64,000 nt of DNA, from assembly GCF_001183965.1 (NCBI RefSeq), contig NZ_LFZV01000001.1, positions 1,999,871 to 2,063,870 of the forward strand, written 5' to 3'. A program made the translations under genes and the position numbers. The notes beneath the pieces are model-generated. The model ran no database searches and had not been told where the DNA came from. It saw only the letters and a program-made list of their open reading frames with translations. The number at the start of each line of letters is the position of its first letter. Within the stretch, counting starts at the first letter, position 1. Shown here piece by piece: positions 1-7,442 of this stretch. This DNA is from Bacillus sp. FJAT-27916 (GTDB lineage: Bacteria > Bacillota > Bacilli > Bacillales > Pradoshiaceae).

Positions 1-1
1 G

Positions 2-253
2 GTACCGCTCGTCTGTGACAATCCATTTGGACAGGCCGCATCTGCTCATGTTCTAGACCCAATCTTTGCCGTAGCAGAAAAGCTGAAATTCCAATTGATC
101 ATTGTCACACCGCCAGAGCTTGTCAAAACAGAAATCAGCCAGCGCTTTGACGCGTACTATAAGCTTGATTTCATACGCAGCAAAGGAAAAGAAATTGTAA
201 CAGATACCGTTGTACCGGCTTACCGGATTTATCAGGGGGAAGCGGTACAATAA
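2..253 (+). CDS. C-terminal end of ATPase-like protein (partial)
   Basis: Open from the window edge to TAA at 251-253, giving 83 residues of a longer protein whose start lies outside. The visible part contains a DNPFG-x-ASSxH-like stretch (DNPFGQAASAHVLDP) followed by a hydrophobic strand (FQLIIVTPPE) and a conserved-looking YYKLDF. This resembles the Walker B/D-loop end of SbcC/SMC-like ATPases, in which DNPFG...H is common. That is a family resemblance recalled from memory, so the exact family is uncertain. A rho-independent terminator follows directly, so it ends its own transcript and is not part of the downstream metal-transport operon. Confidence 0.55.
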   Translation, partial: VPLVCDNPFGQAASAHVLDPIFAVAEKLKFQLIIVTPPELVKTEISQRFDAYYKLDFIRSKGKEIVTDTVVPAYRIYQGEAVQ

Positions 254-279
254 AAACACTAAGAGATACATGAATCGAA

Positions 280-316
280 ACGGGTGGAAACCAATACGGG
301 TTTTCACCTGTTTTTT
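280..316 (+). terminator. Rho-independent terminator
   Basis: GGGTGGAAACC, a short loop, then GGGTTTTCACC followed by a T-run. It closes the partial ATPase-like gene. Confidence 0.75.
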
Positions 317-404
317 ATATAAACTTTAATCAAAGGATAAGCTTATTTATAATTATTATTAATAAGAGGATGATAGAGTCAGGCCTTTTCTTTTTATTTC
401 GAAA

Positions 405-419
405 TGAGAATAATTATCA
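405..419. promoter_or_regulatory. Fur-like operator 1
   Basis: TGAGAATAATTATCA, a 7-1-7 inverted repeat with one mismatch to the Fur box TGATAATNATTATCA. It is the first of three identical 15-mers upstream of mntA. A TATAAT at 439-444 lies just downstream and could be the -10 element of the operon promoter, which would let a repressor here block initiation. Confidence 0.7.
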
Positions 420-465
420 ATTGTCCTATTGAAAATAATATAATTCCCACTTTTGTGACCATAAG

Positions 466-480
466 TGAGAATAATTATCA
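466..480. promoter_or_regulatory. Fur-like operator 2
   Basis: Second exact copy of TGAGAATAATTATCA, 61 bp after the first. It would lie close to or just downstream of the transcription start if TATAAT at 439-444 is the -10 box. Confidence 0.7.
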
Positions 481-538
481 TTTGAGAGACAAATAACCTC
501 ATGCATACGGGATTTTGTGATCCTTTTGTATTATCTAG

Positions 539-553
539 TGAGAATAATTATCA
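539..553. promoter_or_regulatory. Fur-like operator 3
   Basis: Third exact copy of TGAGAATAATTATCA, 73 bp after the second and 50 bp before the mntA start. No MntR-type (TTTGCCTTAAGG-like) or Zur-type (CGTAATNATTACG) box was seen in the 350-bp upstream region. Confidence 0.7.
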
Positions 554-602
554 ATTGATAGGTTTGCAATTTATCATTTATATATTTTAGGAGGTTGAAA
601 GA

Positions 603-1532
603 ATGAAGAAAACAAGGTTATGGAGCATGATGGTATTTATTTTGTCGCTTGTGTTACTAAGCGGCTGCGGAGAGGAGAATGCTGCTTCTGGCGATAATGA
701 CGGTAAGATTCAGATTGTTGCCACAACTGGGATGATTGCCGATTTGGCAGCTAATATTGGCGGTGATTTAGTAGAGGTAGAGGGATTGATGGGTCCTGGT
801 GTTGACCCGCATCTATACAAGGCCACTCAAGGGGATATGGAGAAGATTGATCAGGCTGAGATGATTTTTTATAATGGCTTGCATCTCGAGGGGAAAATGC
901 AGGATATCCTGGAAAAGATGGAAAAGAAGAAACCGGTTATTGCTGTCACGAAAGATATTGAGAAAGGGAAACTTCAGACTGTCGAAGATAATACATTTGA
1001 CCCTCATATCTGGTTTGACGTTGAGCTTTGGATAGAAACACTGGATGTTGTGAAGGATGCCCTGATTGCGGAGGATAAAGAAAACAAGGGAACCTATGAG
1101 GAGAATTATAAGGCATACAAGCAAGAGTTGATGAAGCTTGATCAATATGCAGCTGAACAATTATCAAGCATCCCTGTGGAACAACGGATACTGATCACAG
1201 CCCATGATGCTTTCGGATATTTTGGAGAAGCGTACGGACTTGAGGTAAGGGGCTTGCAAGGGATCAGCACTTTGTCTGAATATGGCTCAAAGGATGTATC
1301 AGAATTAAGGGATTTCATTGTGGAGAAGAAAATCAAAGCAATCTTCGTGGAATCAAGCGTTCCACAAAAAGCCATTCAAGCTGTCATTGAAGGAGCGGAA
1401 AGGAAAGGCCATACCGTAGAGGTCGGTGGTGAGCTGTTCTCAGATGCAATGGGAGAAAACGGGACAGAGGAAGGCACCTATATTGGGATGATTAAACATA
1501 ATGTCGATACAATTACGAACGCATTACGATAG
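603..1532 (+). CDS. mntA: Metal ABC transporter substrate-binding lipoprotein (MntA/TroA family)
   Basis: Cluster A-I (ZIP-type) solute-binding protein that captures Mn2+, Zn2+ or Fe2+ outside the membrane. It has a signal peptide with lipobox LSGC (lipidated Cys22). The expected ligands are visible as His70 (DPHLY), His135 (DPHIW), His201 (TAHDAFGYF) and Asp281 (FSDAMG). This is the three-His/one-Asp set of TroA/ZnuA, not the His2-Glu-Asp set of PsaA. There is no His-rich loop of the kind found in high-affinity zinc proteins, so manganese is favoured but zinc is not excluded. At 309 aa it has normal length. AGGAGG sits 7 bp before the ATG. It is first in a four-gene operon ordered like B. 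subtilis mntABCD, behind three Fur-like boxes. Confidence 0.85.
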   Translation: MKKTRLWSMMVFILSLVLLSGCGEENAASGDNDGKIQIVATTGMIADLAANIGGDLVEVEGLMGPGVDPHLYKATQGDMEKIDQAEMIFYNGLHLEGKMQDILEKMEKKKPVIAVTKDIEKGKLQTVEDNTFDPHIWFDVELWIETLDVVKDALIAEDKENKGTYEENYKAYKQELMKLDQYAAEQLSSIPVEQRILITAHDAFGYFGEAYGLEVRGLQGISTLSEYGSKDVSELRDFIVEKKIKAIFVESSVPQKAIQAVIEGAERKGHTVEVGGELFSDAMGENGTEEGTYIGMIKHNVDTITNALR

Positions 1533-1541
1533 GGGGAGATA

Positions 1542-2297
1542 GTGATGGAAGCATTAAAGGTCGATCATGTAACAATTGCCTATCATGATAAACCGGTCAT
1601 TGAGGATATTTCATTTATGATCCCAAAAGGGAAGCTTGTCGGAATTATTGGGCCGAATGGGGCTGGAAAGTCCACATTATTAAAAGGCATCCTCGAATTG
1701 CTGCCAAGAATATCAGGCGATATCACTATACTTGGGAGCGATTATAAATCTGCTAAAAAACGTCTTGGCTATGTTCCGCAGAGGGAATCAGTCGACTGGG
1801 ATTTCCCGACGAATGCTCTAGACGTTGTCATGATGGGACGATACGGACATTTAGGATGGTTTAAGCGGCCAGGTTCAAGAGAGCGGGAAATCGCTATGCG
1901 GTGTTTGAAGAAAGTGGGGATGGAGGATTTTTCGAAAAGGCAGATCAGCCAATTATCAGGCGGACAGCAGCAAAGAGTATTCTTAGCCAGAGCACTTGCA
2001 CAAGAGGCTGATTTGTATCTGATGGATGAACCATTTGCCGCAGTGGATGCCGCCACTGAAAAAGCCATTATTACCTTGTTGAATGAGTTAAAGCAGCAAG
2101 GGAAAACAGTACTTGTCGTGCATCATGACTTATCCACTGTGAAGGAATACTTTGATTGGACGATTCTGATCAATAAACATTTGATTGGATATGGGGAGAC
2201 AGAAGAAATCTTTACGGTAGATAATCTGCATAAAACATATGGCGGGAGTTTGACTGTCCTGGATGGACAGTCAAATGCCCTCATACAAGTAAAGTGA
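1542..2297 (+). CDS. mntB: Metal ABC transporter ATP-binding protein
   Basis: Cytoplasmic ATPase that powers the metal importer. Walker A is GPNGAGKST near residue 40, the ABC signature is LSGGQQQR near 142, Walker B is LYLMDEPF near 163, and the switch histidine is in VVHHD near 195. At 251 aa it matches the MntB/ZnuC family. It begins 9 bp after the binding protein and ends 9 bp before the first permease, so the genes are cotranscribed. Metal specificity follows from the binding protein and permeases, not from this subunit. Confidence 0.88.
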   Translation: MMEALKVDHVTIAYHDKPVIEDISFMIPKGKLVGIIGPNGAGKSTLLKGILELLPRISGDITILGSDYKSAKKRLGYVPQRESVDWDFPTNALDVVMMGRYGHLGWFKRPGSREREIAMRCLKKVGMEDFSKRQISQLSGGQQQRVFLARALAQEADLYLMDEPFAAVDAATEKAIITLLNELKQQGKTVLVVHHDLSTVKEYFDWTILINKHLIGYGETEEIFTVDNLHKTYGGSLTVLDGQSNALIQVK

Positions 2298-2306
2298 GGG
2301 GATGGC

Positions 2307-3236
2307 ATGAATTTAACGGCCGTTTTAAATGATCCCAATACAATGTGGATCTTACTTGGCTCAATGCTTTTAGGTTTATCAAGTGGTGTTATTGGCACAT
2401 TTGCTTATTTGCGCAAGCAGGCTTTAATTGGAGATGCCTTATCACATGCTGCTCTGCCAGGTATCTGTATCGCTTTTCTAATCACGGGAACTAAATCAAT
2501 CATCTTCTTTTTGATTGGGGCTGCTATATCTGGGCTAATGGCCATCTTCTTGATTGGTTTGTTCACACGAAAATCTAGAATCAAGCAGGATAGTGCATTT
2601 GGGATTGTTTTAAGTGTATTTTTTGGTGCTGGCATTGTAATGCTCACCCGTATCCAGCAGGGAGGTGCGGGGAACCAGTCTGGTCTAGATAAGTTTCTAT
2701 TTGGCCAGACTGCGTCCATGCTCATGAGTGATGTCATTACAATGGTAATCATATCGTTATTTTTGATAACCGTTACGGCATTGTGCTTTAAGGAATTTAA
2801 GCTTGTGTCGTTTGACCCTGGATTTGCTAGTGGGATTGGTTATCCTGTGAGCTGGCTGGAATATTGGATGATGTTTTTGATTGTTATATCCGTTGTCACA
2901 GGTATCCAAGCGGTTGGTGTCGTATTGATGGTCGCGCTGTTAATCACACCTGCTGTGTCAGCGAGATATTGGACGGAGGATTTACGGGTGATGATTGTTC
3001 TATCCGGTTTCTTTGGAATGATGAGCGGCATATCCGGTACACTCCTTAGTACAGTAGCCAATAATCTCCCAACCGGGCCATTGACAGTCCTCTCGGCAAG
3101 CTTTTGGTTTCTAATCTCCGTCATTTTTGCTCCTAAACGAGGTGTGCTTATGAAGTTTACGAGAAGGAATAAGATTAAACGGGAGTACCTCCGAAGCCAA
3201 CAAACCATTATGGCAGAAGGGAGAAAGTCTGTATGA
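2307..3236 (+). CDS. mntC: Metal ABC transporter permease 1
   Basis: Membrane subunit of the ABC-3 family with about eight to nine hydrophobic segments. The typical N-terminal motif RKQALIGDALSHAALPG is visible near residues 35-52. A second conserved stretch, VGVVLMVALLITPAVSARY, lies near 200-218. At 309 aa it is shorter than the B. subtilis MntC I recall (about 435 aa) and has a basic cytoplasmic tail instead of an added domain. Its last codons overlap the start of the next permease by 4 bp (ATGA), which implies translational coupling and a heterodimeric channel. Confidence 0.85.
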   Translation: MNLTAVLNDPNTMWILLGSMLLGLSSGVIGTFAYLRKQALIGDALSHAALPGICIAFLITGTKSIIFFLIGAAISGLMAIFLIGLFTRKSRIKQDSAFGIVLSVFFGAGIVMLTRIQQGGAGNQSGLDKFLFGQTASMLMSDVITMVIISLFLITVTALCFKEFKLVSFDPGFASGIGYPVSWLEYWMMFLIVISVVTGIQAVGVVLMVALLITPAVSARYWTEDLRVMIVLSGFFGMMSGISGTLLSTVANNLPTGPLTVLSASFWFLISVIFAPKRGVLMKFTRRNKIKREYLRSQQTIMAEGRKSV

Positions 3237-4117
3237 ATGCGTTCTGGATCATCCTCATTGGCTTTTTTGTCGCAGGCTCTTGCAGCATTCTTGGCTGCTT
3301 CCTCATTCTCCGCAAGATGGCTCTTGTTGGAGATGCCATCAGCCATTCCGTATTGCCCGGCATTGTGCTAGTCTTCTTATTTACCGGTTCCCGTGATTCT
3401 GTTTGGATGATGTTCGGAGCAGCGGTATTCGGACTATTATGCGTGTATTTAATTCAAAAATTCCAACAAGGCGGCGTTCAGACGGATGCAGCTATTGGTG
3501 TGACTTTTACTGCCCTGTTTTCTATAGGGGTACTGCTTATATCGATGTTTACCCGTCAGGTCGATTTAGATCTTGATTGTGTCCTTTACGGAGAGATTGC
3601 TTTTGCTCCTTGGGATACTTGGAGTGCAGGCGGGGTGAATATGGGGCCGATGGCAGTTTGGGTGACAGGCTTAGCTTTCTTATTGAACATACTGATTGTC
3701 ACTGTATTTTATAAGCAGTTCAAAATCTGCAGTTTTGATCCTGCCATGGCACTTGCTCTCGGTATTCCGGTACTTTTCTTTCATTATTTATTGATGGGTT
3801 TAGTATCGGTGACGACGATTGCTTCTTTTGAGAGTGTCGGTGCCATTCTGGTTGTTGGCATGCTGATTGTACCAGCCGCAACTGCCTACTTACTAACCGA
3901 TCGTATGAGCATGATGATTGTCATTAGTGTTGTTTCAGGAGGAATTAGTTCAATAGGCGGCTACTATATGGCGATGGTTCTAGATGCTTCGATAGCCGGA
4001 TGCATGATTACCGCTGCTGGGATTCAGTTTCTGCTTGTCTTCTTCCTCTCACCAACGCACGGGATGCTTTGGAAAAAATATAAGCATCATAAACTTCGCC
4101 AAGCAAGTACTTCATGA
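3233..4117 (+). CDS. mntD: Metal ABC transporter permease 2
   Basis: Second ABC-3 family permease, 294 aa, homologous to its neighbour. It shows LRKMALVGDAISHSVLPG near residues 26-43 and ESVGAILVVGMLIVPAATAYL near 196-216. Overlap with the preceding gene (ATGA) points to coupled synthesis of the two halves of the channel. A strong terminator follows at 4130-4159, closing the operon. Confidence 0.85.
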   Translation: MNAFWIILIGFFVAGSCSILGCFLILRKMALVGDAISHSVLPGIVLVFLFTGSRDSVWMMFGAAVFGLLCVYLIQKFQQGGVQTDAAIGVTFTALFSIGVLLISMFTRQVDLDLDCVLYGEIAFAPWDTWSAGGVNMGPMAVWVTGLAFLLNILIVTVFYKQFKICSFDPAMALALGIPVLFFHYLLMGLVSVTTIASFESVGAILVVGMLIVPAATAYLLTDRMSMMIVISVVSGGISSIGGYYMAMVLDASIAGCMITAAGIQFLLVFFLSPTHGMLWKKYKHHKLRQASTS

Positions 4118-4129
4118 TCAATTTATGAT

Positions 4130-4159
4130 GACGCAGGATGAACAATTCTGCGTCTTTTT
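4130..4159 (+). terminator. Terminator of the metal transport operon
   Basis: GACGCAG and CTGCGTC arms with an 11-nt loop followed by TTTTT. Confidence 0.8.
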
Positions 4160-4393
4160 CATGCCAAAAATTGTCGGAAAGCTGCATGATATACAAAATT
4201 GGAGGTGAAGAATCGTTAAATCATCGGCTCTGCAAAAGTCATTAGAAGTTACATAATCTAACAGTTCCATAACTCTTACAATCTGTTACAATGGTGAAAA
4301 ACATTTATATTGGATTCATCCTCACATAGAGTTTTATAATAGGAGACAACACCGACATCAATGATATAAATAACAATCATAAAGGAGCATTCA

Positions 4394-5281
4394 ATGACAC
4401 GTAAGAAAAAACGACCCAATATCGCAGGTCCTTTAATCATATTTGCCCTGTTATTCTTAGGCTTGTGGAAATTGATTGATGCTTATGAGCCTGTGCCTGT
4501 ATCATTGGATAATTCGAAGGAAATCCAGGAGCTGGTCGATGAGGTTAGCTTCGGAAAGGTGCAGGTTAATTGGCGGGAGGTTGCGGCCGTTCTTCAGGTT
4601 AAGTATTCAATGGATACCGTGACAACAAGTCAAATCCAACGAACAGCGAAGCACTTCATTGAACGGGATAATGGAGAGTATACATTGAAAACCATGAAGT
4701 CTGTTATGGATGATCTGCATTTTACGAAAGAGGAAATCGATAAAGCGAATAATGCGATAACAGCCCTGAATGAGCAAAAAAGTGACCACAGCAGTCAGCG
4801 GGCATTTATTAATAAAATGAAAGATGGGGCAATGGCCAACTACGAGAGGTATGGCATCCTGCCCTCCATCACGATTGCCCAGGCTGTCCTTGAATCAAAC
4901 TGGGGCAATTCGGGACTTACAAAGGAATATAATAATTTATTCGGGATCAAGGGTCATAACTGGGATGGTGCTACCGCTAATCTAGAGACGAAAGAAAACT
5001 ATGATGATCAGATTACAAGTGATTTTCGTGTGTATGGTTCGTTAGAGGATTCCATCAAGGACCATGGTCAATTTCTAGTCGAGAATAAGCGTTATGAGAA
5101 GAATGGGCTCTTTGATGGAGAAACTTATCAGGAGCAGGCAAAGGCTCTTGAGGATGCTGGCTATAGTACTGCCACTGATGAAAATGGAGAAAAAATCTAT
5201 AGCAGCATGCTCATAAATATTATTAAGACATATGAATTACAAGTAATTGATAGTGAAGCTGAATTGAACTTAAATGCGTAA
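4394..5281 (+). CDS. Membrane-anchored peptidoglycan N-acetylglucosaminidase (LytG/FlgJ-like)
   Basis: The C-terminal half (about residues 135-290) is a glucosaminidase domain. It contains ILPSITIAQAVLESNWG, with the catalytic-type Glu, then NNLFGIKG and the DFRVYGSLEDSIKDHGQFL helix typical of GH73 enzymes. These cleave the GlcNAc-beta-1,4-MurNAc bond in cell wall. The N-terminus has a basic patch (TRKKKRP) followed by a single hydrophobic segment (about 11-26), so it is probably tethered to the membrane with the domain outside. Residues 40-130 form a charged helical spacer with no recognised domain. No cell-wall-binding repeats are seen. AAGGAG precedes the ATG. It appears monocistronic. 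Confidence 0.8.
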   Translation: MTRKKKRPNIAGPLIIFALLFLGLWKLIDAYEPVPVSLDNSKEIQELVDEVSFGKVQVNWREVAAVLQVKYSMDTVTTSQIQRTAKHFIERDNGEYTLKTMKSVMDDLHFTKEEIDKANNAITALNEQKSDHSSQRAFINKMKDGAMANYERYGILPSITIAQAVLESNWGNSGLTKEYNNLFGIKGHNWDGATANLETKENYDDQITSDFRVYGSLEDSIKDHGQFLVENKRYEKNGLFDGETYQEQAKALEDAGYSTATDENGEKIYSSMLINIIKTYELQVIDSEAELNLNA

Positions 5282-5387
5282 AGGGTGTATGCCGGACTGG
5301 CTGCATCCTTTTTCATTTTTCCTAAAGCTGCATCCTTTTATACATGCATGTTATTTCTTGCACATACTAAGAGCGGAGGGATGCTAT

Positions 5388-5699
5388 ATGAATAATAATA
5401 ATGAATGGTTTAATTCCATCTATGAAGAGTACCTGAACTCTGCCGATGTTTCAGCAAATAAGGAAGAGATGATTCCAGGCAAGGAACGCATTATCGCCGT
5501 CCAAAAAAATGATGATGGTGATATCATTGCCTTCAAAACAGAGAGCGGAAGGGAGCTTGATTACTTAACCGCCTTAGATGAAGCTAAAGGTGGCAAGCTC
5601 GCTCATATTGATGTGTTTCATAAATACGGCCGGGATATTATCAGAAGTGAGCCTGATGGAACAAAGGAAAATAATCTGGATCAAATGCCGGAGTTTTGA
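5388..5699 (+). CDS. DUF3892 family protein
   Basis: Small acidic cytoplasmic protein of 103 aa. The pattern IIAVQKNDDGDIIAFKTESG, then AKGGKLAHIDV, KYGRDIIRSEPDG and terminal NNLDQMPEF fits the DUF3892 family, whose function is unknown. The reading frame is open further upstream, but the ATG at 5388 is chosen because GCGGAGGG lies 7-8 bp before it and the homologous part begins there. It is followed immediately by a terminator. Confidence 0.75.
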   Translation: MNNNNEWFNSIYEEYLNSADVSANKEEMIPGKERIIAVQKNDDGDIIAFKTESGRELDYLTALDEAKGGKLAHIDVFHKYGRDIIRSEPDGTKENNLDQMPEF

Positions 5700-5706
5700 T
5701 GTTTTG

Positions 5707-5735
5707 AAGCCTGTTTTTTAAAACAGGCTTTTTTT
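5707..5735 (+). terminator. Terminator after DUF3892 gene
   Basis: AAGCCTGTTTT and AAAACAGGCTT arms followed by a run of T. Confidence 0.85.
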
Positions 5736-5778
5736 CGTTAGCGCCTATTTAAAAAATGGAGTTAGATGAAAGACAATA

Positions 5779-5801
5779 ACTATGTGCTAAATCTTCAACG
5801 A
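5779..5801 (+). other. Ter site (RTP binding site), + orientation, copy L1
   Basis: The 18-bp core CTATGTGCTAAATCTTCA matches the B. subtilis Ter B-site consensus as I recall it (CTATGTACYAAATNTTCA) at 17 of 18 positions. Intergenic. With B. subtilis polarity it would stop forks moving right to left. The upstream A half-site is poorly conserved. Confidence 0.75.
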
Positions 5802-6074
5802 TGAAAAAAGTTCAGCTCTAAGATGACATTTGTCCTAAGGAAGTTCGAATCTTTGTTATAACAGTCTATAGAACTAAGGTTGGAAAAAGATATCCAGCAA
5901 TTAGTAAAGCCGAACGATAAACTATTTCTGTTTATACATAGTGAATGATCTTCGGCTCTTTCTAATTTTATATAATGTTTCATGCATCAACCTGTTTAGA
6001 AGTCATCCTCAAGCCGTATTTCTTATTATGCAGAGAAATTGTGAGGTCAGTTTTCTAATATATGAAATATTATT

Positions 6075-6097
6075 ACTATGTGCCAAATCTTCATAGT
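6075..6097 (+). other. Ter site, + orientation, copy L2
   Basis: Core CTATGTGCCAAATCTTCA matches the Ter B site at 17 of 18 positions. ACTATG at the left end and CATAGT at the right end form an imperfect palindrome. It lies 296 bp from copy L1 in the same orientation, in a 550-bp gene-free stretch that otherwise holds only two terminators. Confidence 0.78.
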
Positions 6098-6226
6098 TTC
6101 AACCATTTTGGCATTAAGATGACTTTTATCCTGGTAAGAGATCAAATTGAGGGTGGAAAATAAGAAGATATTGAAGGGGACGGAAAGAGGTAAGAGTATA
6201 TACCAGGCATTTAAAAACAAAAAGGA

Positions 6227-6254
6227 AAAGGCGGAGCAAGCACTCCGCCTTTTT
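6227..6254. terminator. Bidirectional terminator
   Basis: AAAGGCGGAG and CTCCGCCTTT arms with T-rich sequence on both sides. On the - strand it follows the LysR gene stop directly. Confidence 0.8.
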
Positions 6255-7160
6255 TTAGAACAACTGATGAGATTGATCCTTCGCAAATTCAATGATGAAA
6301 TCTCGAAATAGCCTGACAGATGGGGAAAGAAAGTAATTTTTCATACTGGCAAGATAAATAAATCGCTTATGTATTGGATTGGAGATCTTAATCAATTTAA
6401 TCGTTGCTTGATTCTCAATGGTTGATAGCCTTGGCATAATGGCGATTCCATAATTGACAGAGACCAGCCCTGCGACTGCGGAGTCCTCTTCAACCTCGCA
6501 CACGATTTCGGGTTTGAGATTCTCCTCTTTGAAAATTTTATCAATTAAAGGCCTTAGGCCGCTTTCTTTTGAGTAGAAAATATAGGGGTAGGGTACCGTC
6601 TCCCCAATATCAACGGTCACTTTTTGAGCTAATGGATGATCAGGGTGAACGGCCAGTACTAATTCCTGCTCTGCTACTGGTGTGAAATCAATTTCTTTCT
6701 CATTCTCCATATACGAGCAAAAAGCGAGATCGTATTTTTCATCCTTAAGTCCCTGTATAATACTTTTGGTTGTTCCTTGAGCGAAAGAAAAGGTAATGTC
6801 CTTATATTCTGTTTCTTTCACGAATGCTTCAATTGATGTTGGAATGAACCGGGAACCAAGCGTATAGATAAATGCTAAGTCAATCTGTCCTTGTTCAGGG
6901 TTCATTAACTTCTTGATTTTCTTTTCACCTTTTTCCAATTCACAAAGGGCGGAATCGACATAGGTTAAGAATATTTTCCCGTACTTAGTCAGACGGATGT
7001 TTCTACCTTGCTTTTCAAACAAAAAAACGCCTAATTCCTTTTCCAGCTCTGTAATCGCGTGGCTTAGACTGGGCTGAGTGATGGATAATTGGGCCGCTGC
7101 CTGTGTATAGTGTTCAATCTTGGCCAAGGTTCGGAAATAATGCAGTTGGCGTAAATTCAT
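6255..7160 (-). CDS. LysR-family regulator of the quinate/shikimate locus (QuiR-like)
   Basis: A 301-aa LysR-type transcriptional regulator. The N-terminal winged helix-turn-helix is clear (MNLRQLHYFRTLAKIEHYTQ, then AAAQLSITQPSLSHAITELE), followed by a linker helix and a substrate-binding-like effector domain from about residue 90. It is transcribed divergently from the quinate/shikimate operon and is the obvious local regulator. In Listeria monocytogenes a LysR protein (QuiR) activates comparable genes in response to shikimate, so the same effector is inferred here. A 33-bp motif (7191-7223), repeated before the first dehydrogenase gene, lies just upstream of this gene and is a candidate operator, possibly also for autoregulation. 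Confidence 0.82.
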   Translation of the reverse strand: MNLRQLHYFRTLAKIEHYTQAAAQLSITQPSLSHAITELEKELGVFLFEKQGRNIRLTKYGKIFLTYVDSALCELEKGEKKIKKLMNPEQGQIDLAFIYTLGSRFIPTSIEAFVKETEYKDITFSFAQGTTKSIIQGLKDEKYDLAFCSYMENEKEIDFTPVAEQELVLAVHPDHPLAQKVTVDIGETVPYPYIFYSKESGLRPLIDKIFKEENLKPEIVCEVEEDSAVAGLVSVNYGIAIMPRLSTIENQATIKLIKISNPIHKRFIYLASMKNYFLSPSVRLFRDFIIEFAKDQSHQLF

Positions 7161-7190
7161 AAATATTCTTTGTCCTTTCTTATAGAAAAC

Positions 7191-7223
7191 ATCTATTAAT
7201 TCTCTTTAAAAAATCAATTAGAT
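7191..7223. promoter_or_regulatory. Candidate LysR-regulator operator 1
   Basis: ATCTATTAA, a spacer, then CAATTAGAT. The ATCTA/TAGAT ends are inverted repeats exactly 23 bp apart. The same architecture with identical spacing recurs at 9593-9625. No other copy was noticed. Confidence 0.5.
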
Positions 7224-7363
7224 TATTAAAATAACCGGGGATATAATCGGTAATGACGAATATATCATAGGTGTATAGAGGTGTCGAGATTTTTTGTGAA
7301 ACAAAACACATTCTGTATTAACACCTGCTTTGTCTCTGTATAGGAAGTTTCACTAACAGGGAA

Positions 7364-7392
7364 TTGAATTAATTTTGAATTCACCTTTATAC
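7364..7392 (+). promoter_or_regulatory. Putative sigma-A promoter of the shikimate operon
   Basis: TTGAAT and TTATAC separated by 17 bp, 50 bp before the oxidoreductase start. Confidence 0.45.
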
Positions 7393-7442
7393 TACTATGC
7401 TCGATTAGAGCAAGTTGAATTCAACTGAGAAAGGATAAAATC

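Noticed and set aside
6047-6292. 81-aa ORF on - strand
   Set aside because: It spans a Ter copy and a terminator and has no ribosome-binding site.
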